DNA of 21,815 nucleotides from positions 1 to 21,815 of the forward strand of contig CAMWVZ010000005.1 in the NCBI GenBank assembly GCA_947177845.1, written 5' to 3'. A model generated the notes under the pieces. That model searched no databases. It was not told the DNA's origin and worked only from the letters and a program-made list of their open reading frames with translations. The stretch comes from an uncultured Bacteroidales bacterium. Lineage in GTDB: Bacteria; Bacteroidota; Bacteroidia; Bacteroidales; P3. The translations under genes and the position numbers were made by a program. Positions 1-9,357 of this stretch are shown here, in pieces (position 1 is the stretch's first letter; every line of letters begins with the position of its first letter).

Positions 1-332
1 GTGGGGGAGGCAAGTATCCTGCTCTTCTCTCGTTCCGAAAATGCCACGTCGAGCAACTCCCAAGAAAAATCCTTTTGGAGCTCTTCTATATCGCACCCTA
101 TTTCCGAAGAATCCACCGCCGCCATAACCGCCTTGTTGCAATGGGAAAGCGAGAAATGTATCTCCGGGTGAGCGGGGAAATAGGGCTTTCCGTTCTTGGC
201 GACAGCAATCTGCGGCAAAGGCGACAGCCCGTAGTGGTGGGCAAGAAGGGAGGCCAATACTCTTCTTGCTGTGGCGCTCAGCTGCATCGGCGACATTCCC
301 GCCGCTTCCGTAGGTTCTATCTTAAAGAACAT
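1..332 (-). CDS. Sfp-type 4'-phosphopantetheinyl transferase, 3' part missing (window edge)
   Basis: Sfp-type enzymes transfer the phosphopantetheine arm of coenzyme A to the conserved serine of carrier domains in the cytoplasm, turning apo- into holo-carriers. Only the first 110 residues lie in the window. Visible motifs are GKPYFP (residues 48-53), FSLSHC (60-65, the P1-like His motif) and GCDIEEL (79-85), where Asp81 and Glu83 are the expected Mg-binding acids. The usual GxDIE has Cys at the second position here. The third motif (WxxKEA) would lie beyond base 1. The ATG at 332-330 was chosen because the next upstream ATG (at 343) runs into a stop after eight codons. The frame overlaps the end of the MATE gene by 11 nt, which suggests translational coupling. 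As last visible gene of the NRPS operon it most likely activates the two T domains encoded upstream; it might also serve other carrier proteins. The call does not depend on the missing end. Confidence 0.9.
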   Translation of the reverse strand, partial: MFFKIEPTEAAGMSPMQLSATARRVLASLLAHHYGLSPLPQIAVAKNGKPYFPAHPEIHFSLSHCNKAVMAAVDSSEIGCDIEELQKDFSWELLDVAFSEREKSRILASP

Positions 333-2061
333 GTCGGTTCCATGTTATCGTCAGAAGATTCTGCCTGAAAAGATACTCGTATTTCAGGTCGTCGCAGGTC
401 TTCTTCACCAAGAGCAGCCCGATACCGGTGCCGGGGTCCTGATCGATAGGATTGAACGGCACACCCTCGTCGCGCACTAACACGGCAAGCGTTTTCTCCG
501 ATACCGCTATCCTCAAATCAATCATCGACTTCCTCTTTTTCTTAAGCGCATGTTCTATCACGTTCTTGAGCGTTTCCTCGCAGGACAGAAGAATTCTTAC
601 CCGAAACGCCTCCGGAATATCGCGTTCGCGAAGCCATTCCTCCGCTTGTTCAAGATCTTGCATCATATCCTTTATGGAAGGTTTCACCGATATGTCGAAC
701 AAGAGGTCGGGGTTGTCGGTGGGAATCAAAATAAAGGGAATATGTTTTTCTTTTTTATTAATAATAGTGAAAGGCAAAAGCACAAGAACCACGCAGAGTT
801 GACCGAAAGCGAAGCCCCACCAAGGATTCACCCAATCCGCACCCGAAGTGGCCACGGCGGAGAAAATCCAGAAGAACAGCATCGGCAGCAAGGGTTGACC
901 GAAAGAAATGATAAGCGCGAGGGACTTATGGTTGTAGATTTGGTAGACCGGAATAAGGAGATATACGATGCACTGAAGCACGATATTCGCTGCAAAAGCG
1001 GGAAGAGCGACGCGCATCGTTTCCTCCACCGCAGGGTCGCCGATGCCGAAAAGGGCGGCGACCCAATTCGGAAACAGCACGAGGATAAAGGCGAGAACGG
1101 ACAGCCCCACGGCAAGAAAGGAATAGGCCTTGCGCAACACAAGCGCCACCCCTCGGTTGTCGCCGGAGCCCTTGAGAATGGCCGCTACAGGCTGGAACGA
1201 CTCCAAGGTACCGGTGAGCAGAATCATGGAAAACTGCAAGAGATAGACGCACACCGACAGGGTCACGATGCCGTTGCCGCCCAGATAATGAATCGCGATG
1301 GTGTTGTCTCCGAGCAACTGCACGGCAATCATCAGGGTGGCGATGCCGAAAGGCAATCCCATGGACACGATTTTCCCAAGTATCTTCACCGAGCGGGGCA
1401 TGGTGAATTTCAAGGAATTTTCCTTTCGGAAATGGGGATACATCACCGTCAGGGCGGCCACATAACTCAACACGGTGGCTACGGCGGCTCCCGTCATGCC
1501 CCAACCGCACCACACAATGAAAGCGTAGTCGAGAAAGAGATTGACGGCGGTGCTGCAGGCTACGGCGGCTGTCACTCTTTTGGGCTCTCCGTCGAGTGTC
1601 ACGAACATCTGCGTCACGGCCATTATCATATAGATAGGCGCGGCGGGCACGATGATGTCGAGATATTCTGCCGCGTAGGGCTGCAACGAAACATCGGGAC
1701 ACAACAAGGCCACCAACCCGTCCATGAAAAGAAATCCGGATATGCCTATGACGATGCCGAGGGTGGCGATAGCGGCAAGCACGATAGAGAAAAGGCGTGA
1801 GGCCTCGTCCCTTTGGTGATTGCCCATCGCCACGCCCGCCAGCATAGACCCACCCACGCCCATCAGGATGCAGAGGGCGAACAGCGTCTGCATCACCGGA
1901 GAAGCTATGTTGATAGCGCTCATCGCCGTTTCGTTGATGAAGTGGCTGAGCATGAGGCCGTCGACAAGCGTGCCTACTTGCGAGGCCGCAGCGGTGAGGA
2001 CCGAGGCGAGCAGGAATCCCCGGAAAGCCTTTCCTACAAGATAGGATGAACGGGTGGGCAT
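322..2061 (-). CDS. MATE-family transporter fused to a C-terminal RsbW/SpoIIAB-like ATPase domain
   Basis: The 579-residue protein has two parts. Residues 1 to about 440 are a MATE multidrug/toxin exporter of about 12 hydrophobic segments (for example the stretch after SSYLVGKAFRG and the MGVGGSMLAGVAMG helix), with the two-fold repeat typical of the family. Residues from about 451 to 579 are a GHKL ATPase of the anti-sigma-factor type: N box SCEETLKNVIEHA (Glu496, Asn500), G1 box RDEGVPFNP (Asp531) and G2 box GTGIGLLL (544-551). All ATP-binding motifs look intact. The usual MATE protein is about 440-460 residues, so the ATPase is an added module, presumably cytoplasmic. The start at 2061 shares one base with the NRPS stop (TGATG); an ATG directly before it (2064) would give a 4-nt overlap. 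A longer frame exists upstream, but it lies inside the NRPS gene. The transporter may export the NRPS product, and the ATPase may bind or phosphorylate the STAS protein of the same operon; both roles are inferred. Confidence 0.9.
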   Translation of the reverse strand: MPTRSSYLVGKAFRGFLLASVLTAAASQVGTLVDGLMLSHFINETAMSAINIASPVMQTLFALCILMGVGGSMLAGVAMGNHQRDEASRLFSIVLAAIATLGIVIGISGFLFMDGLVALLCPDVSLQPYAAEYLDIIVPAAPIYMIMAVTQMFVTLDGEPKRVTAAVACSTAVNLFLDYAFIVWCGWGMTGAAVATVLSYVAALTVMYPHFRKENSLKFTMPRSVKILGKIVSMGLPFGIATLMIAVQLLGDNTIAIHYLGGNGIVTLSVCVYLLQFSMILLTGTLESFQPVAAILKGSGDNRGVALVLRKAYSFLAVGLSVLAFILVLFPNWVAALFGIGDPAVEETMRVALPAFAANIVLQCIVYLLIPVYQIYNHKSLALIISFGQPLLPMLFFWIFSAVATSGADWVNPWWGFAFGQLCVVLVLLPFTIINKKEKHIPFILIPTDNPDLLFDISVKPSIKDMMQDLEQAEEWLRERDIPEAFRVRILLSCEETLKNVIEHALKKKRKSMIDLRIAVSEKTLAVLVRDEGVPFNPIDQDPGTGIGLLLVKKTCDDLKYEYLFRQNLLTITWNRHVL

Positions 2062-5000
2062 CATAGGTCGAAGAAACTTAAGGATTCTATGGCCTTGATG
2101 AACCGTTCCACATATTCGTGCGAGGTGGGGTTCCACCGGAAACCGAGCCTGTAGAGAATCTGCGTGGTGAACTCCGCATCGTAACGAATGAAGACGGTGT
2201 GGGTTGCCGCATCGGAATCATAGGCCAGCAGCGGTTGGAGCGCGTTCACCTTTTCCGGAATATCCATGGCTTCGCGTTCGGCTTTCATGAATTCGTCGTT
2301 TTCCACAGACCGCACCTCATGGCCCTCGTTGTTGAGGATATGAAGCACATCGCCCAACGGCAACCGGTGGTTGTTGCAGGGGTGGAAGACAATCATATCC
2401 GTAGGCGTGGAACCGAGAAGAAGGATGGCCCGGCAAACTTCGTCAATCGGAGAGAATTCGCAAGGCGCATCGAGCACGGCATACGGAGCGCAACCCAGAG
2501 CGACATAGGCTTTCAGTCTTCCCATAAACGCATTGCTGTTGAAGTTGATCTGAAACTCTCCGTCGACGGCGCGCGCCGAAAGGTTGCCCACCCGCATGAT
2601 TTTGGCCTTCAATCCGCTGTCGCGTATAGCGGTAAGTATCAATTCTTCCGCCTTGTATTTGGAACTTACGTATTGGTTGGCCAAACTCTGTCCGAAGTCG
2701 AACATGTGTTCGGTAAGCATGATTTCGGGGTCCGGATAACCGTTCACGCTTTCTCCGGCCACACTCACCGTGGAGATATGGATAAGCCGCGCGTCTTTTT
2801 GCAGACACAGCGCAATCAGGTTCCGCACGCTCTCCACATTAACCAACTCGATATCGTTGCCCGCCGAGAAATGCTTTACGTTCGCGGCGCAATTGATGAC
2901 GGTATCCACTTTCAGTGTGGCGCTTACGGCTTCGGGAATCGGGGCCGTAACCTCGCATTCCTCAATGCGCACTCTGCCGTTGGCGAACTCTTCCTCGAAA
3001 GTGTTGTCGAAATAGTAGAAAAGGAGTGTCTTGAGACGGCTTTCGGGCGAAATGTCGCCTTTCCTGCGCAGGAGGCAGACTATCTTTCCGCTGTGGTTTA
3101 CAAGAAGTTCGTGAAGCATGTGGATGCCCATGAAACCGGTGGCGCCGGCAAGCAGCACATCGCCCAATTCCGCCCGTTCTCCGTTGAGATAGGCCTCCAA
3201 GGTGTTCTTGGCGAGGACACTTTCGAATTCCGATTTTTTCTCCTCTCCGGAAGTGAGGGAGATTTCGGTCGGTGTCACCGACATGGCATCCTGTTTCTTC
3301 CCCTTGATCATATCGGCCAACGCTCTCGGGGTGCGTGCCTCAAACACATTCTTGTAGGTTACGCTGTATCCGGCGCGGGAAATGGCCGCCACCACCTTTA
3401 TCGCGCTTATGGAAGTGCCGCCGATAGAGAAGAAATCGTCGTTGGCTCCGGTGCGCTCGTTGCCCAACACGGCCGTGAAAGCGTCCGCAATGAGGTTTTC
3501 GAGCCTTCCCTCCGGTTCCACGTACTCGGCGCCGGCGGCAATCTCCGGCAAGGGCAATGCCTTGCGGTTGGTCTTGCCGTTGGGCGTCAAGGGCATCTCC
3601 TCAATCCTCATGTAGGAGTCGGGCACCATATATTCGGTGAGGCGCGAGGCCAGGAATTCGCGGAGTTTTTCCGTGTTGATTTCCTGCGGGGCGGTATAAT
3701 ACAGAACCAAGTGCTGAATCTTATTGACTTCGCACACGTTGGCCGCCACTTTCCCGATGCCCTCGAATTGCAGGGCCACATTCTCTATCTCGCCGAGTTC
3801 GATGCGCAGGCCACGCAGTTTCACCTGATGGTCGATACGTCCGAGAATCACGATGTCGCCGTCGGGTGTCCATTTGGCGAGGTCTCCGGTGCGGTAGGCG
3901 TTCTCTCCCTGATAGCACACGTAAGATTCGGCGGTCTTTTCGGGCAGGTTGTTGTAGCCAAGCCCCAATCCTCTGCCGAAGATATACAGTTCTCCGATAG
4001 CTCCCACGGGCAGTTCTCCACCCCATGCATCCACCACCCGCTGCGACTGGTTGTAGAAGGGCGGACCGGCGATGACGGGTGTGTACGGACTCATTTCATA
4101 ATGGTTGCTGCCCACGGTAGTTTCCGTCGGACCGTATTCGTTGACGGCCTTGCCTTGGAAACCTGTATCGTAGAGTTTGGCAATCAAGGCGTTTTGGAAA
4201 CCTTCTCCCCCGATGTTCAGGTGATTGCTTTGCGCCACGGCCTTGCGGAAATCCGGCAGGTCGAGCATCGCATCCAGACGGCTCGGGGTGGTGTCGAACG
4301 AATCCACGTGATTGTCGAGCATCAACTTGGCAAGCATCACCACATCCTTGCATTCCTCCTCGTTGGCAAGCACCAAGGTATGGCCGCAGGTGAGCGAAAC
4401 GCCGAGATTGTTGAGGGAAGCATCGAAAGAAATGGTCACCAGCAGCATTTCCACTTGGGTCTCCGGACGGTCTTTGTAGAATTGGTCGTAATAGCCGAAG
4501 AGATAGTTGCAAATGGCCCGCTGCGGAATCATCACCCCTTTGGGCCGTCCCGTGGAGCCGGAAGTGTAGATCATATACGCCACATCTTCGGGGAACACTT
4601 CCACGTTCGGTCTGTTTTCGTTTGTTTCGGAAAGGAGCTCCTCAACATCAATGGCGTTCTCGAAAAGCGGAACCCTGTCGGCGGTGGTGATGATGTACCG
4701 GGCATTGCTGTCCTCCGTAATCAGCTTGATTCGCTCCGCGGGATAATCGGGGTCGCAGGGAATGTAGGCCGAACCGGTCTTCATGGTTCCGTAGATAGCC
4801 GTGATGAGGCTCGCCTTTCTCGGCAGCAATATCACGATTCTGTCGCCGTGGCGCACACCTTTCTTTATAAGGGCATTCGCGATACGGTTGCATTCGTTGT
4901 CGAACTGACGGTACGTCAACTTTCTGTCGCAGGCAACGAGGGCCGTTACATCCGGCGTCTTGTCTGCGCATATCTCCATTTGACCGTGCATCGATTTGTA

Positions 5001-8000
5001 GGGAATATCGCACGTCCGGCCATATCGCAGGGTGTCGAGTTTGGCCAAGGCCGGTGCGTCGGACATCATGCCGTCGGTCAGACACCCGGCATTCACCAAG
5101 CTCGAGGAAAGGCTCGCCGTCATGCGGAGCAACACTGTCATGTCGTCGATGCCATAATGGGAAGTGTCGTATTCCAACACAAGCTCGAAATTCTTGTTTT
5201 TGTCTTCAAAGACAAGCAAGGTCAAGGGAACCTTGGCGGTGTTGAGGGCAAGGGGAATCTGCTCGGCGCTCAATGTGTCCGGTCCGGCATTTCCCGAAAG
5301 GTCGATGCCTCCCTCATAGACATACATGATTTCGGGGTGAATTCCTTTTTTGTCCACAAGGGTTGTGAAAGGATAGAAATCATAATCCTGTGTTGTGAGG
5401 AACTGCTTCTGTATGTCGGTGGCGAATTGGGCGGGCGTGATTTTCTTGGGGTCGGCGCATCTTGAAACCACGGGAAGGGTCTTCACGAACATACCCGTGG
5501 AAGAAAGTAGCCGGACATCGTTCCTGCCGTTGTTGACGGTGGTGATTTGAATGGTCTCCTCCCGAACGAGGCGATGCAGAATCTGCAGGAAAGCCGCCAG
5601 CATATAATTGCTTACCGTTATGCCTTTCGCCGTGCAGAAATTCCGTATATCCTCCGCTTTCAAGCCCATTTTGATGCGTCCCATACCTCCGGCGATATCG
5701 TTGTCGGGATGCGAGCTGCGGGGATAGGAAGTCGACTCCGAATCACCGATGAGAGTATCGAACCATTTTTCGGCATTCTCGAAGCTTTCGCTCTCTAATA
5801 AATCCTTTTCGTGCAGGGCGTGATCCAAGGCACTGTATTCCTCCGCTTGGAGTTTTTCTCCCCGGTATGCCTTGCGTATGTCTTCGAGAATTACCATGGC
5901 CGACATACCGTCGAACAGGATGTGGTGTGCATCGATAAGCAGATAGACATTGTTGAGATAGGTGTATATCCCGCAACGGAAGAGGGTGTCGTTGAACAGG
6001 TCGAAAGGACGGATCTTGCTCTGGAAGAATGCCGCGTCGGGCATTCTGTCGAGTGCCGTAATCTCTATATCGAAGTCTTCGGCGCTTCGCGGTTCCTGCA
6101 TCACGTCTCCGTTCCTCCATACCATTCCCGTCATCAGGCCCGGGTGTGCCGCAAGCATATCCAACACGGCTTTCTTCAATCTTTCCGCATCGGTGCCGGC
6201 ACCGAATCTAAACGCCTGGGGAATATTGTATTGCAGGGCGTTCCGGTTCATCTCCCAATCGATGTATACGCCCCTCTGATTTTCGGAAAGAGGATAGTAT
6301 CTGCGTTTGGAAGCCTTGTTTCCGTTTTCAGGAGAGGAGGTCGGCGCCCCGTTTACATCAAGGCCTTGGGCGATTTCCCTGACGGTAGGCGACGACATCA
6401 CCGTCTTGGCGGTAATCTTCACGCCTATCTGTTTGACGATAGCCGCCACGAACCGCATCGCCATGAGCGACGTGAGCCCCACCGAAAGAAGATTGGTGGT
6501 GACCCCGAAGTCATCGTGTCCGAGCACATCCTTGGCTATATCGAAAAGTTTTCGTTCCGATTCGGTCTCGGGAGCCACAATCTCGGCTTTCTCCTGTTCC
6601 GGTACGGGAAGACGCTTGCGGTCTATCTTTCCGTTGGGTGTCAGCGGCATTTCATCAATTTGCAGGATGAGTTCGGGAACCATGAATTCCGTCAACTCCT
6701 CCCGCATATATTCGCGCAGACGCTCGGCGGTGAGGTCGCTTTGGTCCGCCCTCGTGAAATAGCCCACCAGCATTTCCATATTGCCGAGCTGTTTGACGGC
6801 GGCGGCGAACGCTTTCACATCGGGGTGTTTGGTCGCCACAGCCTCTATTTCTCCGAGTTCTATCCGCAATCCGCGCAACTTGACGAGCCCGTCGGAGCGG
6901 CCGATGAACTCTATGTCGCCGTTGGGCATGAACCTGCCGTGGTCGCCTGTGCGGTAAGCCTTTTTTCCGTCTATGGTGATGAATTTTTCGGCGGTCAATT
7001 CCGGACGGTTGAGGTATCCCCGTCCCACACCGGCGCCCAATATCACGAGTTCTCCGGCCACTCCCTTGGGAAGCACTCTCTGATAGGGGTCGAGTATCCG
7101 CACCTCATAACCGCTGATAGGCCGTCCTATATCCTTTCCGTCCGTAAAGTCCTTCAGATGAAAGGCGGTGGCCGCTACGGAACATTCCGTAGGACCGTAG
7201 AGATTGTGGAAAGCATACGGCAATCCTCCCAACGGAGGCAGTTTTTCGCCGCCGCTGCTCAACACCCGCAGGGTGGAGAATTCGAACAGGGTAGCCATTT
7301 GCCACGCTATCTGAGTGGTCATGAACATCACGGTGATTTTCTCCCTTTCCACATAGTCGTGCATGGCGGTCAGGTCGAGCCGTATATCCTTGTCGAAGAT
7401 ATGAAGGGTGGCACCGGTACTCAAAGTAGGATACAGGTCCATGGTATGGGCATCGAATCCGAAGGCGGCATACGCAACGACGCGGTCCGTCGCCGTCATG
7501 CCGGTCATGGCGGTATAGGCCGCCACATAATTGACCAGACCGGCCTGTTCAAGCACCACGCCTTTGGGTTTACCGGTCGACCCGGAAGTGTAGAGAACCA
7601 CCATAGACGAGTCGGGTGCCGGTCCTTCCCACGATTCGGAGGAAGAAGGAGCGGGAAGCGCCTCAAGCGTAGAACTTGTAACGGTCTCCCCCTTGTAGGA
7701 CGGGATTTTTTCCTCCACCACGCCGTCGTCGGCAAGAATTATCCTAACGCCGGCATCCTCTATCATGAACATCAGACGCTCTTCGGGAAAATGAGGATCG
7801 AGAGGCATATAGGCACCCCCCGCTTTCATGATGGCCATAGGATAAATCACCATAAGCTCCGACCGCTCTATCATCACACCCACCACCGACTCCCTGCCGA
7901 TGCCGAACTTATCGCGGAGCATGGCCGCAAGCCGGTTTGTGATATGGTCGATTTCCTTATAGGTGTATTTCTTGTCTCCGAACACCACCGCCACATTCTC

Positions 8001-9356
8001 CGGGTAGGTTGCCGCCGCCTGTGCAAACATCTGCGGTATGGTGAGGGAGTTTTTCGCCAACGAGGCTCCTCCGTCCGCCAATTTCATCGCCTCCTCGTAT
8101 TCCTCCTTGCCTGTCAACGAAAGGGAAGCCAGTGGCGTTTCGGAGGGAAGACGCAGGATTTGCCGCAACACACATCCGAAAGTGTTCGCCAAAGTCCGCA
8201 TCAAGGTCTCGCTGAAAAGATCGTTGCGGTATTCCACTTCAAGAACCGACTTGCCCTCCTTGAAAAACATCTGGGCGGTAATCTTCGAGCCCGTGGCGAG
8301 CATCTCCAGCTCCGTCACTTCGGGGCGTTTCCCTTTGATTTCGGGGAAAGCAAGGAAGTTGCCTTGAAAAGAGAAGAGAAAATCCGATGTCACCCCATAG
8401 TCGCGGGCAACGTCGGCAAAGGAATACAGGTCGTAGTCGCGCGCCGTCTTCAAGTCTTCTTGAGTTTTCGACAGCAAGGCGTTCAGGGAGGTTTGTCCGT
8501 CGGTCTTCACCCGCACAGGCAACGTCTTGACCATCATACCGAAAGTGCGGTCGTAGTTGTGGCCTTTTCTGCCGTGGTAAACGGTTGCGAACGTTACGTC
8601 CTCGCGTCGGTTAAACACTTGACACACGATTCCCATGGTTGCCGTCGACGGTACGCTCGAGGGCAAGGTGTTTTTTTCGCAATACGAAAGGTAAGCGTTC
8701 GGAACTATGTCGAGATCCACCTCTATCTTATGGTAGGTTTCTTCCGCTCCCGGCTTGGAAGCGAGGTCCGGCAGAATGTCGAAAGCGGTATTCGCACCCT
8801 CCAGAAATTCGTTGTATTTCTCTTTCGCTTCCTGCAGACGGGGCGTTTTTCTGTCGGCCGCTTCTTTCTCCGCCAGTTCATACACCGTGGGAGATTCTTT
8901 CGCGATAGGCTCTCCCTTCAATGCCGCATCCAAGGCACGGAGCATCAGTTGGCGGCTTGCACCGTCGAGCAACGTATGATGAAAATCGGAGAAGAGATAG
9001 ACCCCCTTCTCCGTCTCAATCACCTTCAGACGGGCCAGCGGGGTGTCGTTCAAGTCGAAGGGCGTTACCAAACTTTGCACCGTATCGTGCAAGGTCTTGT
9101 CGTCCATCTTGACCCTTTCTATTTCGAGAGGATTTGACACCGAGCCATCTTTCCACAAAGGATTTCCCTCTTCGTCGACGGTTATCCTCGCCGACATGCT
9201 CGGAAAGGCTTCCACCACTTTGGCAAGCGCGTCCGCAAGTTCTTCGGCACCGACATGGTCGATTTTGAAGAGATAGGGAAGATGATACATCAATTTTTCG
9301 GGATTCCTCACGCTTTCGAAGTAGAGCCCGAGTTGTGTTTGTGTAAGAATATTCAT
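2061..9356 (-). CDS. Two-module nonribosomal peptide synthetase, C-A-T-C-A-T-R
   Basis: A 2431-residue cytoplasmic assembly line. Domains in order: starter condensation 1-425 (HHTLLDG at 126-132); adenylation 436-918 (TSGSTGKPKG 590-599, YGPTE 720-724, YRTGD 801-805, NGK 908-910); carrier 930-1000 (Ser963 in an unusual VGLTSL); condensation 1018-1440 (HHILFDG 1144-1150); adenylation 1452-1937 (TSGSTGRPKG 1598-1607, YGPTE 1741-1745, YRTGD 1821-1825, NGK 1926-1928); carrier 1945-2018 (Ser1982 in IGGTS); thioester reductase 2064-2431 (GATGFMG 2071-2077, STV 2195-2197, Tyr2229 and Lys2233 of YxxxK). No epimerisation, methylation or thioesterase domain is seen. A C domain at the very start usually N-acylates the first residue, and the R domain releases an aldehyde or alcohol with NAD(P)H. 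The expected product is therefore an N-acyl dipeptide aldehyde or something derived from it. Pocket residues read by hand are D-A-M-F-L-S-L-V-A-K for module 1 (hydrophobic, Leu-like) and D-A-N-D-N-G-E-V-G-K for module 2 (acidic pocket, perhaps a basic or polar substrate); both are tentative. The start lies 1 nt after the STAS stop. Confidence 0.95.
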   Translation of the reverse strand: MNILTQTQLGLYFESVRNPEKLMYHLPYLFKIDHVGAEELADALAKVVEAFPSMSARITVDEEGNPLWKDGSVSNPLEIERVKMDDKTLHDTVQSLVTPFDLNDTPLARLKVIETEKGVYLFSDFHHTLLDGASRQLMLRALDAALKGEPIAKESPTVYELAEKEAADRKTPRLQEAKEKYNEFLEGANTAFDILPDLASKPGAEETYHKIEVDLDIVPNAYLSYCEKNTLPSSVPSTATMGIVCQVFNRREDVTFATVYHGRKGHNYDRTFGMMVKTLPVRVKTDGQTSLNALLSKTQEDLKTARDYDLYSFADVARDYGVTSDFLFSFQGNFLAFPEIKGKRPEVTELEMLATGSKITAQMFFKEGKSVLEVEYRNDLFSETLMRTLANTFGCVLRQILRLPSETPLASLSLTGKEEYEEAMKLADGGASLAKNSLTIPQMFAQAAATYPENVAVVFGDKKYTYKEIDHITNRLAAMLRDKFGIGRESVVGVMIERSELMVIYPMAIMKAGGAYMPLDPHFPEERLMFMIEDAGVRIILADDGVVEEKIPSYKGETVTSSTLEALPAPSSSESWEGPAPDSSMVVLYTSGSTGKPKGVVLEQAGLVNYVAAYTAMTGMTATDRVVAYAAFGFDAHTMDLYPTLSTGATLHIFDKDIRLDLTAMHDYVEREKITVMFMTTQIAWQMATLFEFSTLRVLSSGGEKLPPLGGLPYAFHNLYGPTECSVAATAFHLKDFTDGKDIGRPISGYEVRILDPYQRVLPKGVAGELVILGAGVGRGYLNRPELTAEKFITIDGKKAYRTGDHGRFMPNGDIEFIGRSDGLVKLRGLRIELGEIEAVATKHPDVKAFAAAVKQLGNMEMLVGYFTRADQSDLTAERLREYMREELTEFMVPELILQIDEMPLTPNGKIDRKRLPVPEQEKAEIVAPETESERKLFDIAKDVLGHDDFGVTTNLLSVGLTSLMAMRFVAAIVKQIGVKITAKTVMSSPTVREIAQGLDVNGAPTSSPENGNKASKRRYYPLSENQRGVYIDWEMNRNALQYNIPQAFRFGAGTDAERLKKAVLDMLAAHPGLMTGMVWRNGDVMQEPRSAEDFDIEITALDRMPDAAFFQSKIRPFDLFNDTLFRCGIYTYLNNVYLLIDAHHILFDGMSAMVILEDIRKAYRGEKLQAEEYSALDHALHEKDLLESESFENAEKWFDTLIGDSESTSYPRSSHPDNDIAGGMGRIKMGLKAEDIRNFCTAKGITVSNYMLAAFLQILHRLVREETIQITTVNNGRNDVRLLSSTGMFVKTLPVVSRCADPKKITPAQFATDIQKQFLTTQDYDFYPFTTLVDKKGIHPEIMYVYEGGIDLSGNAGPDTLSAEQIPLALNTAKVPLTLLVFEDKNKNFELVLEYDTSHYGIDDMTVLLRMTASLSSSLVNAGCLTDGMMSDAPALAKLDTLRYGRTCDIPYKSMHGQMEICADKTPDVTALVACDRKLTYRQFDNECNRIANALIKKGVRHGDRIVILLPRKASLITAIYGTMKTGSAYIPCDPDYPAERIKLITEDSNARYIITTADRVPLFENAIDVEELLSETNENRPNVEVFPEDVAYMIYTSGSTGRPKGVMIPQRAICNYLFGYYDQFYKDRPETQVEMLLVTISFDASLNNLGVSLTCGHTLVLANEEECKDVVMLAKLMLDNHVDSFDTTPSRLDAMLDLPDFRKAVAQSNHLNIGGEGFQNALIAKLYDTGFQGKAVNEYGPTETTVGSNHYEMSPYTPVIAGPPFYNQSQRVVDAWGGELPVGAIGELYIFGRGLGLGYNNLPEKTAESYVCYQGENAYRTGDLAKWTPDGDIVILGRIDHQVKLRGLRIELGEIENVALQFEGIGKVAANVCEVNKIQHLVLYYTAPQEINTEKLREFLASRLTEYMVPDSYMRIEEMPLTPNGKTNRKALPLPEIAAGAEYVEPEGRLENLIADAFTAVLGNERTGANDDFFSIGGTSISAIKVVAAISRAGYSVTYKNVFEARTPRALADMIKGKKQDAMSVTPTEISLTSGEEKKSEFESVLAKNTLEAYLNGERAELGDVLLAGATGFMGIHMLHELLVNHSGKIVCLLRRKGDISPESRLKTLLFYYFDNTFEEEFANGRVRIEECEVTAPIPEAVSATLKVDTVINCAANVKHFSAGNDIELVNVESVRNLIALCLQKDARLIHISTVSVAGESVNGYPDPEIMLTEHMFDFGQSLANQYVSSKYKAEELILTAIRDSGLKAKIMRVGNLSARAVDGEFQINFNSNAFMGRLKAYVALGCAPYAVLDAPCEFSPIDEVCRAILLLGSTPTDMIVFHPCNNHRLPLGDVLHILNNEGHEVRSVENDEFMKAEREAMDIPEKVNALQPLLAYDSDAATHTVFIRYDAEFTTQILYRLGFRWNPTSHEYVERFIKAIESLSFFDL

Positions 9357-9357
9357 A

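Noticed and set aside
2062..2136. Longer start for the MATE-ATPase protein at 2136
   Set aside because: The extra 25 residues would lie wholly inside the NRPS gene and do not look like transporter sequence; the start overlapping the NRPS stop fits operon coupling.
550..9137. Long open frames on the plus strand opposite the MATE and NRPS genes (for example 2118-5465 and 5811-9137)
   Set aside because: They mirror the codon structure of the genes on the minus strand, show no recognisable domains and have low-complexity, His/Gly/Arg-rich translations. They are shadows.
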